From positions 1-6,675 of the forward strand of contig JAITAW010000243.1 in assembly GCA_031283905.1 (NCBI GenBank): a DNA stretch of 6,675 nucleotides, written 5' to 3'. Of the stretch, positions 1 to 6,301 are shown piece after piece. A program made the translations under genes and the position numbers. The stretch is from Treponema sp. (lineage in GTDB: Bacteria; Spirochaetota; Spirochaetia; Treponematales; Breznakiellaceae). The notes beneath the pieces are model-generated. The model did no database searches and had not been told where the DNA came from. It saw only the letters and a list, made by a program, of their open reading frames with translations. Positions within the stretch are counted from its first letter, which is position 1. Each line of letters begins with the position of its first letter.

Positions 1-105
1 GTTACCCGGCGGGAATTCTATAGGGATATGCCGAAGGCGGAGCTAATCAAGAAACTGCGGTATTACAAGTTAGATTGCACGGTATGGGAGGCGCTTGCAT
101 CTTGA
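1..105 (+). CDS. C-terminal end of an unidentified protein (partial)
   Basis: A frame open from the first base ends at TGA 103-105 and gives 34 residues, including EFYRDMPKAELIKKLRYYK. The segment is charged, probably helical, and ends in DCTVWEALAS. The start lies outside the window. I do not recognise the family. The spacing of Lys, Tyr and Leu is faintly like the C-terminal part of DDE integrase-type transposases, but that is too weak to name it. It could also be non-coding, since 34 open codons are not significant alone. It lies 264 bp before the cyclase operon on the same strand and is separated from it by stops in this frame at 109 and 115. Confidence 0.3.
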   Translation, partial: VTRREFYRDMPKAELIKKLRYYKLDCTVWEALAS

Positions 106-315
106 CAATAATCATAGGATCCCGGTCGCTGGAAGGCGCGCTTCGCATGTGGAAAAACAACAGATCCCCCGGATTGCCGCCTCATCCGATTGTGGCGCGG
201 CAAGGCGTATTATTTCCCTCGCGCCCCGGCTCGAGGAGCGGGCAAGGACGCGGTTGGCATAGCCGAGACTTTGTTGTATGTCTTTCATCTTTCTAATTTC
301 TAACGTCTTTTTCGC

Positions 316-321
316 TATAGT
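316..321 (+). promoter_or_regulatory. Candidate -10 box for the cyclase operon
   Basis: TATAGT differs from the sigma-70 consensus TATAAT at one base and lies in the AT-rich part of the leader, about 48 bp before the start codon at 370. That would give a 5' untranslated leader of roughly 40 nt. No good -35 hexamer is found at 16-18 bp upstream (the region reads CTAATT), so the promoter would be weak, activator-dependent or not real. A second option, TTCAAT 345-350 with TATGAA 369-374, overlaps the start codon and is less likely. Confidence 0.25.
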
Positions 322-323
322 GT

Positions 324-358
324 GTGAATATCGCTGGACAGCCGTTCAATTTTATTTT
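324..358 (+). promoter_or_regulatory. Hairpin plus T-rich tract just before the first cyclase gene
   Basis: A short imperfect hairpin can be drawn in 324-347: CG-CTG around a GGAC-centred loop pairs with CAG-CCG, and GAA outside pairs with TTC across a bulge. It is followed by AATTTTATTTT. Its 3' arm and T tract are identical over 14 bases to those of the better hairpin downstream of the operon (5730-5758). It could terminate upstream transcription, act as an attenuator in the leader if transcription starts near 328, or be a coincidental fold. Pairing is weaker than in the downstream copy. Confidence 0.3.
340..353 (+). repeat. 14-bp direct repeat, copy 1 (upstream of operon)
   Basis: AGCCGTTCAATTTT here recurs exactly at 5743-5756. 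In both copies AGGTATGA follows after a short AT-rich spacer: 12 bp here (366-373, including the ATG start of the first cyclase gene) and 15 bp in copy 2 (5772-5779). The two copies bracket the three-gene operon almost exactly. Confidence 0.7.
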
Positions 359-369
359 AACATACAGGT

Positions 370-2247
370 ATGAATGGGGCGCGGCTGGTGAAAGAAATTA
401 AAAAATGCATACGGTTCTCCATAAGCGCAAAACTTACGCTCATCGTGGCTGTGTTGTCGTTTTTATTCCTGCCGGCGATTATCATGCTGGCGGCATGGTT
501 GACAAACACTCGCGATATTACGCAGGAAAACAACAGGGCGGTGAACGATTGGACTGCGCAAGCGGTGAAAAGCGAGCTTGAAAACGTCCGTTCAGGCGTT
601 GTGTCGCTGTTGTGGAAAATTGACGAGGCGGGCGGCGCGGGCGCAAATGAGGTTGGAATAACGGAGCGATTTTTTACGCTGAATCCTACTATAAAAGCGG
701 TTTGTATCTTTCCGAAGACCTCGCAAACGCGGCATCCGGTGCAAGCGATGGTTGAAATTTCCGCCGTAGCGGATCCGCCGGAAGTGCAGGACACGCCTGA
801 GCCGCGTTTATTCGTCAATAGTACTGCGAAAACTATCGGACGGGAAAATATAACAATGTGGTTTGAAAATCAGAAAAAAACGATTAGGCAAACGCTGCCC
901 GATGGCATCATGACGTACGATGCCGAGGCTTTTTTTGACCCGCCCCTTTTTGTCATGATTTTTCCTTATAAACGCGGCGCTGAAATCACCACGGCGGCTA
1001 TTTTCTTTTCGCCTGAAAACCTTGTCAAAAGCCTTGGAACAGGGGATGATGCCTCGTTTATAATAAACGAAGGGAGCGATGTGTTGTTTCAGACTGAAGA
1101 CGGGAGCAATGCGGACGATCTTTCCTTTATACAATGGCAGACGCCGGAACGCGGGAGTCGGAGCTTCACATCCGTCTATAGTGATGATGAAGGCGTTGAA
1201 TATTTTGCAGCAATCAAAAAGATAGCCGTAAATCAAAGAGAGGCGGCGAGTGAAAACAATCTGGTTGTGATTACAACCTCCAAAACCGCCCGCGCTCTTG
1301 AGAAAATCGCGGCTGTTGTCCGGCTTATGTGTTTTATTGGTGGCGGAGCGCTGGTTTTGTCGCTGATTCTTGTACGGCTGTATGCTAAAACTATCAGCAA
1401 GCCGCTTTTGGCATTGATTCATGCGGCGGATTCCGTTAGGGAGGGCGATTATGCGGTGAATCTTACGAACCGGAGCAGGGATGAGATTGAGGAACTGACC
1501 CAAAGTTTTATCAGTATGACTCGCGGAGTCGCCTATATTGAAAAGTTTGCCAATAAGACAGCGTTGCGGCTTGCGCGGCAGGGAACGCCGATTCATACGG
1601 GGAATGTCGTTGCTACAGTCTGCTTTGTCAAACTCCGCGCTTTTGCGGACCTGACCGGAAATTTGAGCGTGCGGGATACGGCGGCTTTAGTCAATGAATT
1701 TTTCTCCTGTTTGACACGGTGTGTAACCCGCAAGGGCGGCGTTGTCGATAAATTTCTGACCTATGATGGAGCCGCGCTTTTGGCGTTCTGGGGTGCGCTC
1801 GAATCCGGTAGTCCTGAGCGGGACGCGATGAACTGCATCTACGCCGCGCTGATGATGCGGACAAGTTTGCAGAAACTGAATAAAGAGCGTTTGCTTCGCG
1901 CACAAGGCGCACAATGTGTCCCGTTGAAAATAAGTTGCGTTGTCAATACTGGAGAGGCGCTTACAGGGATTATCAACGCGGATGAACGCAAGGAATTGTT
2001 GGTTGCGGGCGATGCGGTGAACCTTGCCGAGCGTATCGCTGACGCGAATGAAGGCTTTGACACGGATATTCTGATCATGGAGCATACATGGGAACTTATT
2101 GGTGGGCAACTCGTACTAGAAGAAACGCCGGTTATTGAGGTGAAAGGGAGGAAAAAACCTCTTCGTACATTTGCGCTGCTGAATGTACGGAGCGATGATG
2201 AAGTTGATGCCATTCTGCGAGAGGTGGAAGAACCATGCCGGAGGTGA
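370..2247 (+). CDS. Membrane-bound class III adenylate cyclase homologue, altered metal site (cyclase A)
   Basis: The 625-residue protein has a basic N-terminus, membrane helix 1 (about 20-44), an extracytoplasmic sensor domain (45-312, Cache/CHASE-like by position and style), membrane helix 2 (about 313-338), HAMP (about 339-390, ending in DEIEELTQSF) and a class III cyclase domain (about 405-605). The usual linker KFANK precedes the catalytic domain. Active cyclases convert ATP to cAMP using two metal-binding Asps. Here the first motif, normally F-S-D-I, reads FVKL, so Lys421 replaces Asp. The second, normally DKF-I-G-D, reads DKFLTYDGAALL and is three residues longer, so Asp466 is displaced. 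Purine-binding Lys461 and Asp548 and transition-state Asn551 and Arg555 remain (GDAVNLAER). It resembles a C2-type half-site, and homodimer activity is doubtful. Start: ATG 370 follows CAGGT directly, a poor ribosome site; GTG 388 is an alternative. First gene of the operon, 7 nt before its paralogue. Confidence 0.9.
   Translation: MNGARLVKEIKKCIRFSISAKLTLIVAVLSFLFLPAIIMLAAWLTNTRDITQENNRAVNDWTAQAVKSELENVRSGVVSLLWKIDEAGGAGANEVGITERFFTLNPTIKAVCIFPKTSQTRHPVQAMVEISAVADPPEVQDTPEPRLFVNSTAKTIGRENITMWFENQKKTIRQTLPDGIMTYDAEAFFDPPLFVMIFPYKRGAEITTAAIFFSPENLVKSLGTGDDASFIINEGSDVLFQTEDGSNADDLSFIQWQTPERGSRSFTSVYSDDEGVEYFAAIKKIAVNQREAASENNLVVITTSKTARALEKIAAVVRLMCFIGGGALVLSLILVRLYAKTISKPLLALIHAADSVREGDYAVNLTNRSRDEIEELTQSFISMTRGVAYIEKFANKTALRLARQGTPIHTGNVVATVCFVKLRAFADLTGNLSVRDTAALVNEFFSCLTRCVTRKGGVVDKFLTYDGAALLAFWGALESGSPERDAMNCIYAALMMRTSLQKLNKERLLRAQGAQCVPLKISCVVNTGEALTGIINADERKELLVAGDAVNLAERIADANEGFDTDILIMEHTWELIGGQLVLEETPVIEVKGRKKPLRTFALLNVRSDDEVDAILREVEEPCRR
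2240..2247 (+). promoter_or_regulatory. Ribosome binding site of cyclase B, overlapping the cyclase A stop
   Basis: GGAGGTGA is a near-perfect Shine-Dalgarno sequence 7 nt before ATG 2255, and it contains the TGA stop (2245-2247) of the preceding gene. It fixes the start at 2255 rather than at the longer in-frame ATG 2183, which has no such site and would lie inside the upstream gene. The arrangement implies translational coupling. Confidence 0.85.
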
Positions 2248-2254
2248 GGGAACG

Positions 2255-4636
2255 ATGGCAGATCGACGTATAGCGCAGGATATTCTTGATTACGGGGTCT
2301 TTACCAACAGCGCCGGTATCATAAGCGATTCTGTCGCAACCGTGAAAGAGGATCCCGCAACCGACCTCCATACTTTTTTTGTGTACGGCGAATCTGCATC
2401 TTCCATTAGAAATAGTGAAACTATTGAAGAAAGAGATGCGGATAAAGCCCTGTCCGTTTGTAATGACGTTTTAGGTTACGGTAAATTTTCTTACGCCGAA
2501 ATACCGCTTCCTGCGGTGGAGCGAGAAGTTGCCGCAGAACCGGTGGCGGCGCAACCGCCCGTGCTTGACGCAAGGCTTGATGTCGAATCGCCAGAGCCGG
2601 CCGTTGTGCAACCGGCGACTGGGCAACGGCTACCTACCCTTGACGCAAAGCCGGAAACCAATTCGGCGGTTCCCGATCCGTCTAAAATGGGCGAGCATGA
2701 TCCCAAGCGGATGAGGGCGGTATTCCCCATAGGCGTAAAATTGACCGCCTGCATTACAAGCATGTTGCTCTGTTCTCTGGGTTTGCTCACCGCAACAGGG
2801 TGGTTCTTCACAGGAGCGGATACGCGGCGTACGGCGGAAAAACACAATGCGGATGTAAATTACCGTGCGGCGTTGACTGCGGAAACCACCCTTTCCTCGG
2901 TTAAAAACAATGTGTCACTGCTATTCTACGGACTTGACCAGCCGAAACCCGAAACCGTCTCTTCTTTTTTTGAGGAACATCCTGATATAGCGTCAATCCT
3001 GTCCGGTGAATATGAAGGGCGGCCTTTCATAAATGAGCAATTCTTTCTGAACCACGGAATAGATGCGTCTCTCGCAATCACTTGCCTTGATCAAATGGAC
3101 TTGAAAAACAGAACGCTTCGTGAGGAACCCATATTGCTCAATGCTGCGCCTTTTTTCAACGGCTTGCCATTGCTGGCGATGCGCTTCCCGGCAGATCGCG
3201 GCTGGGTTGCGGTCTTCTTTTCGTTGGAACGCCTCGCTGAAAATTTTGGCGGCAGTGAGAACGCTTCCATATTGCTCAACATGCGCGGTGATGTACTGGT
3301 ACATGCGGATCAGGACATAATCCGGAAAGAATCGAATTTTTCCGATTTCTCCGCCATGCCGGTATTGCAGAAATTTGCGGACAGCGGAAAAACTGCGGCG
3401 CAAACCCGCTATACCGACATCAAGGGGGATGCGTACCTTGCGGCGATCAGGCGGTTCAACATTGCCGACAATGCGACTCAGGTGAAAGGCGTCGCAACGG
3501 ATACGGGCAATGACTTGTTTGCGTTGACCGCCATTCCCGAAGCCGCGGTACTTGAGAACACCAATACGATAACACGCCTTAGTCTGTATCTGTCCCTTGC
3601 AGCAGGTTTTATTGCGATCTTTTTTATGCAATTCTTCTCAAAAACCATCTCCGTACCGTTCAAACTCCTAAAAACCGCGGTGCAAGCCGTTGAGGATGGA
3701 AATTACACCATGACGGACAATTCCCGCTGTGATGAGATCGGAGTTCTTACGGAAAGCGTGAACAATATGATCCGGAAACTTGCGCGCGTTGAGTCCTTTG
3801 CCAACAAAAAAATCGCGCAACAAATATGGAAGGGCCGGCTTGTCGCGGAAGGGACGCAAAAAGAGGCAACCGTCTTTTTCTCAAGCCTATGCTCTTTTAC
3901 GGAAAATGATGATAACCCTGAAGAAACGGTCGCCGTTCTCAACGATTATCTGGAACGTATATGTTCATGCATAGCGCGTACAGGCGGTACTGTTAATAGA
4001 TGTATTGGCGCTACAATAATGGCGTATTGGGGTGCGACGGATTCCGGCGTCAATACCGCCGGCAATGCCGAACAGAACGCTATTAACGCAGTATGCGCGG
4101 CTCTTATGATGAGGGCGGCCATACGCAGTCTCAACGATTCCCTCGATGAGACGAGAGGCGGAGACAGTCCGCATGTCCGGGCAAGCTGCGGACTGAACAG
4201 CGGCAGTGTAACAGCCGCGCAAATCGGAGGTTCCGATAGGCTCGAATACACGGTTATTGGCGATGCGGTAATGCTTGCGAATCACACGCAAGGTTTCTGT
4301 GAAGTTTTTGGCGCGGAAATCATTATTACCGAAAATACGCGGGATTTGATTAAAGATACTTTTATAATAGAAAAATTGCCGCCGGTTAAGGACAAGGGAA
4401 AAGATATCAAATTATTCGCCGTGGTAAATGTACGAAAACTCGCAACGCTTGAATGGATATTTTCAAACATAGAACAAATGCCAAAGACAAACCCGCATAC
4501 GAGCCGGTTGTATTTAGGCCCAAGCGCGCCCCAAAATATGGCGGAGCTTCGCAAAATGCTGGGCCTATCCACGCCGGATATAAGCAAGGCGATGCATGAA
4601 GGAGAAAAGAAATATGTTATACAAACCGGCGATTAA
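2255..4636 (+). CDS. Membrane-bound class III cyclase homologue, catalytically degenerate (cyclase B)
   Basis: With the start at 2255 the protein has 793 residues. Order: a cytoplasmic N-terminal extension (1-158) with two similar motifs, DILDYGVFT (9-17) and DVLGYGKFS (71-79), then an Ala/Pro-rich linker with a repeated LDA[RK] unit (about 90-142); membrane helix 1 (about 160-185); an extracytoplasmic domain (about 187-440) resembling that of cyclase A, with a Cache-like GDVLVHADQD at 345-354; membrane helix 2 (about 441-461); HAMP (about 462-512); cyclase domain (about 530-727); and a 66-residue C-terminal tail. Both metal Asps are gone: FSSL has Ser544 and IGAT has Ala586. The Asn/Arg pair of the usual V-N-L-A-S-R is Met673 and His677, and the purine Lys is Arg582; only Asp670 of VIGD remains. 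The frame is intact over 2.4 kb, so it looks like a maintained pseudo-enzyme that could bind nucleotide, dimerise with cyclase A, or relay a signal. Catalysis by the known mechanism is very unlikely. Confidence 0.9.
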   Translation: MADRRIAQDILDYGVFTNSAGIISDSVATVKEDPATDLHTFFVYGESASSIRNSETIEERDADKALSVCNDVLGYGKFSYAEIPLPAVEREVAAEPVAAQPPVLDARLDVESPEPAVVQPATGQRLPTLDAKPETNSAVPDPSKMGEHDPKRMRAVFPIGVKLTACITSMLLCSLGLLTATGWFFTGADTRRTAEKHNADVNYRAALTAETTLSSVKNNVSLLFYGLDQPKPETVSSFFEEHPDIASILSGEYEGRPFINEQFFLNHGIDASLAITCLDQMDLKNRTLREEPILLNAAPFFNGLPLLAMRFPADRGWVAVFFSLERLAENFGGSENASILLNMRGDVLVHADQDIIRKESNFSDFSAMPVLQKFADSGKTAAQTRYTDIKGDAYLAAIRRFNIADNATQVKGVATDTGNDLFALTAIPEAAVLENTNTITRLSLYLSLAAGFIAIFFMQFFSKTISVPFKLLKTAVQAVEDGNYTMTDNSRCDEIGVLTESVNNMIRKLARVESFANKKIAQQIWKGRLVAEGTQKEATVFFSSLCSFTENDDNPEETVAVLNDYLERICSCIARTGGTVNRCIGATIMAYWGATDSGVNTAGNAEQNAINAVCAALMMRAAIRSLNDSLDETRGGDSPHVRASCGLNSGSVTAAQIGGSDRLEYTVIGDAVMLANHTQGFCEVFGAEIIITENTRDLIKDTFIIEKLPPVKDKGKDIKLFAVVNVRKLATLEWIFSNIEQMPKTNPHTSRLYLGPSAPQNMAELRKMLGLSTPDISKAMHEGEKKYVIQTGD
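4599..4604 (+). promoter_or_regulatory. Ribosome binding site of the FecR-domain gene, inside cyclase B
   Basis: AAGGAG lies 9 nt before ATG 4614 and within the last codons of the upstream cyclase gene. It favours 4614 over the in-frame ATG at 4596, which has no site and would put a charged MKEKRN stretch before the signal peptide. Confidence 0.75.
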
Positions 4637-5582
4637 AACCAGAATTGCCGATGTCCTTATTACCCTCATCTGCGTTTCCGGGGCGCTTTTTGCAGAGAGC
4701 CTTTTTTACCGCGATCTCATCACAATGCTGGACAAGGAAGCGGCGATCCCTATCGGCGCTCTTACCCGTAAAAATAACGCTGTGCTGCGCCAACGGCTTG
4801 ACAGCCTCTTATGGACTCGGCTTACACTGGAATCGCCTGTTTACCGTAACGATGCCATTAGAACCGGACGGCTTTCCGACGCGGTCATAACCTTTGTAAA
4901 CGGGGATTCCGTAGGGTTGTCGGAAAACTGCGCGGTACGGATCGCAACGGACGCAAGCAGCCGTACGCGGATTGAATTGTCAGGCGGTTCAATCTACACG
5001 ATGTCTAAAAAAACAGAATTGGTTGTCGCTTATGAGGGACAGACCGCAATCATTTCAGGCGGCGGCGCGCTACAGGCGGTATGCGGTGGAAACGGCGCAC
5101 TGATCCTGCGCGTTACGGAAGGACGGGCAATCCTGTTCTCGGATGGCAAAATCCGCGTTGTTCCCGAAGGAACGGCAGTGAGTAGCGGCGGAACCAGCGG
5201 TTCCGTTGCGGCTGCTAGCCCGCCGGAAAATCCCTCTGTTGTTGCCTATTCTCCCCCGTTGAACCATGAAGTGTTGTCAGACCGCTTTCCTGTTCCAGTA
5301 CTCTTTTCGTGGACAACGGCGTATTTTAGCATGGAACACTATGTGCGTATGGATATAGCGTTGGATCGCGAGTTTTCTCGAATCGTCCGCACTATAGACT
5401 CCCCTCTTTCCGGCGTATCAGTGGATCTCGCTGAAGGAACGTACTGGTGGCGGATATATCCTGCAAAAGGCGATTCCGGCTTAGGGCCTCTTTCAGCAAG
5501 CGCGGTGGATGTCTCAACCGGTATGCTAAGCGTCCGCAGAACGCTGGCGTCTAGCGCAATCCGCAATGACAAGCCTCTATAA
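4614..5582 (+). CDS. Exported FecR-domain protein
   Basis: From ATG 4614 the protein has 322 residues. The first 27 form a signal peptide: basic Lys/Arg start, hydrophobic core VLITLICVSGALFA and likely cleavage before ESLF. No convincing lipobox is seen. Residues about 68-175 are a FecR domain, recognised by ESPVYRNDAIRTGRLSDAVI, then a Gly-containing turn and F-V-N-G-D-S-V. Residues about 208-300 resemble an Ig/fibronectin-like beta domain (SPPLNHEVL start, FSW, then EGTYWWRIYP). In Gram-negative iron-uptake systems FecR is a periplasmic sensor transmitting to a sigma factor; spirochaete FecR-domain proteins without a sigma partner are of unknown role. No sigma factor or TonB receptor is present here. 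The 23-nt overlap with cyclase B indicates coupled expression, and the product would face the same compartment as the cyclase sensor domains, so it may be their ligand or partner (inference). The C-terminus stops soon after the beta domain and may be shortened. Confidence 0.85.
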   Translation: MLYKPAIKTRIADVLITLICVSGALFAESLFYRDLITMLDKEAAIPIGALTRKNNAVLRQRLDSLLWTRLTLESPVYRNDAIRTGRLSDAVITFVNGDSVGLSENCAVRIATDASSRTRIELSGGSIYTMSKKTELVVAYEGQTAIISGGGALQAVCGGNGALILRVTEGRAILFSDGKIRVVPEGTAVSSGGTSGSVAAASPPENPSVVAYSPPLNHEVLSDRFPVPVLFSWTTAYFSMEHYVRMDIALDREFSRIVRTIDSPLSGVSVDLAEGTYWWRIYPAKGDSGLGPLSASAVDVSTGMLSVRRTLASSAIRNDKPL

Positions 5583-5729
5583 ATCACGTCCGTCTATCCG
5601 CATAATTACGGCGCGGCTTTCATATACCCCCGGCGTACCGCAGGACGCTTCTTCGCGGGGCAAACCGGCAGCCCGCCTCGCGATGTACCGTTCAATAAAC
5701 GGAGGTATGGAATTGGAAACCGGACTGCG
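5583..5729 (+). other. Post-operon stretch, possibly eroded 3' coding sequence
   Basis: After the FecR-gene stop, the same frame stays open for about 54 codons to TAG near 5745. The next frame is open from inside the FecR gene (ATG 5566) to TGA 5758 and reads LYKSRPSIRI soon after the stop. That is reminiscent of the Arg-Pro-x-Ile-Arg-Phe-Ser-Trp start of further beta domains in longer FecR proteins. A frameshift near 5570 could have removed a longer C-terminus, but the frame then loses any domain resemblance, so this is only suggestive. No ribosome binding site or independent gene is evident. Confidence 0.25.
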
Positions 5730-5758
5730 GAATCGGCCCTATAGCCGTTCAATTTTTT
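5730..5758 (+). terminator. Candidate Rho-independent terminator of the operon
   Basis: CGGC (5734-5737) pairs with GCCG (5744-5747) around the loop CCTATA. GAA (5730-5732) pairs with TTC (5748-5750), with one unpaired T. Six consecutive T follow at 5753-5758. The stem is short, but its position, about 150 bp after the last gene and on the same strand, suits transcript ending. Confidence 0.5.
5743..5756 (+). repeat. 14-bp direct repeat, copy 2 (downstream of operon)
   Basis: AGCCGTTCAATTTT is identical to 340-353 and is again followed by AGGTATGA (5772-5779). Here it forms the 3' arm and T tract of the candidate terminator. A start-codon-like ATG at 5776 sits as the ATG 370 does in copy 1, but the frame after it is only 50 codons and does not look like a protein. 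Confidence 0.7.
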
Positions 5759-6182
5759 GATTTGATAATTTAGGTATGATATGTATCTGCCGTGTATCCA
5801 TTCCTAGTCACATTCATATCGCTGTTGATTCTAATCTTTTCCTCTTCCCCGCGCGCCGACAAGCGCCGAGGGAATGTTGCCGCTGCTTTTTGTGGAGAGA
5901 TACCTCCCCGCATACCCCGAAAGGGTGAGTGTAACTAATTGCTTCCGCTCTGGGCGGCAGTACCGATTTTGGTACCATTGACGCGAAATAACAAGGCGGT
6001 AGTGCCGTTCAGAGCATATATTCCGCTCCCGGAATTTCGGGCGTTTGGTGTTTTCCCAAAACCGCCGTACATGTTTTGAGAAACTCTCTATGTAAAAATC
6101 CGCCTTGCCGAAGACGGGAAACGGCGGGAATGAAAAGAAACGGCGCGGGACGTGCGCGGCGCGTTTGACGGCGGCAATAATG
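5759..6182. other. Stretch of about 420 bp without a supportable gene
   Basis: No protein family can be read on either strand. A 169-codon reverse frame crosses it (6340-5831), but it runs on through the tandem repeat and antisense to the transposase remnant, has a Cys/Arg/Tyr-rich unnatural composition and no ribosome site. The + strand frame from TTG 6105 is likewise unsupported. A perfect 6-bp hairpin with a 4-base loop, ATTCCG-CTCC-CGGAAT, lies at 6020-6035 and has no T tract. The stretch may be the remains of mobile or repeat DNA next to the decayed transposase. Confidence 0.4.
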
Positions 6183-6296
6183 TTCAAGTCCGCTGGGTAC
6201 GGAGAAATTTTTAAGCCTGCAGGGAGCCTATTCAAGTTAAAAGGGAGTCCGTTTAAGTCAATAGGAGAAACTTTTAAGTCTGCGGGGACTTTTAAG
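6183..6296 (+). repeat. Imperfect tandem repeat of 21-bp period
   Basis: TTTAAG or TTCAAG begins at 6183, 6210, 6231, 6252, 6273 and 6291, giving steps of 27, 21, 21, 21 and 18 bp. Most units continue with a G-rich GGGAG-like section; a rough consensus is TTTAAGTCTGCAGGGAG plus four variable bases. All steps are multiples of three. The + frame reads a degenerate seven-residue unit, FKSAGxx, and the reverse strand reads Leu-Lys/Leu-Asn units. Units differ by several bases, so the array is old or under loose constraint. It ends directly at the edge of the transposase remnant. Confidence 0.65.
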
Positions 6297-6301
6297 CTCA
6301 C

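Larger units (their letters stand above)
106..369. other. Intergenic stretch upstream of the cyclase operon
   Basis: No convincing gene is seen in these 264 bases. Short frames are open on the + strand (for example 75-296 and 74-262), but they are rich in Arg, Pro and Gly, have no ribosome binding site, and no domain can be read in them. The section around 120-260 is GC-rich. From about 270 the composition shifts to AT-rich, as expected for a promoter and leader region, and this part contains a -10-like hexamer and a hairpin/T-rich element. Confidence 0.5.

Noticed and set aside
102..107. Perfect TTGACA -35 box
   Set aside because: No -10-like hexamer lies 16-18 bp downstream, where the sequence is GC-rich.
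357..1596. Long reverse-strand frames opposite cyclase A (357-818 and 808-1596)
   Set aside because: They are antisense shadows of a gene with clear domains, show no family features and have no ribosome sites.
2183..2254. Earlier in-frame start for cyclase B at ATG 2183
   Set aside because: It has no ribosome site and overlaps cyclase A by 65 nt, whereas ATG 2255 has GGAGGTGA at ideal spacing.
4613..4700. Lipoprotein signal on the FecR-domain protein
   Set aside because: The Cys at residue 20 follows T-L-I, which does not fit a lipobox even in a relaxed form; an ordinary signal peptide cleaved after LFA fits better.
5776..5928. 50-codon frame starting in AGGTATGA copy 2
   Set aside because: Rich in Cys and Arg, no domain, and no good ribosome site; explained by the duplicated AGGTATGA context.
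6183..6296. CRISPR array
   Set aside because: The units are contiguous 21-bp degenerate repeats with no distinct spacers, and no cas gene is present.
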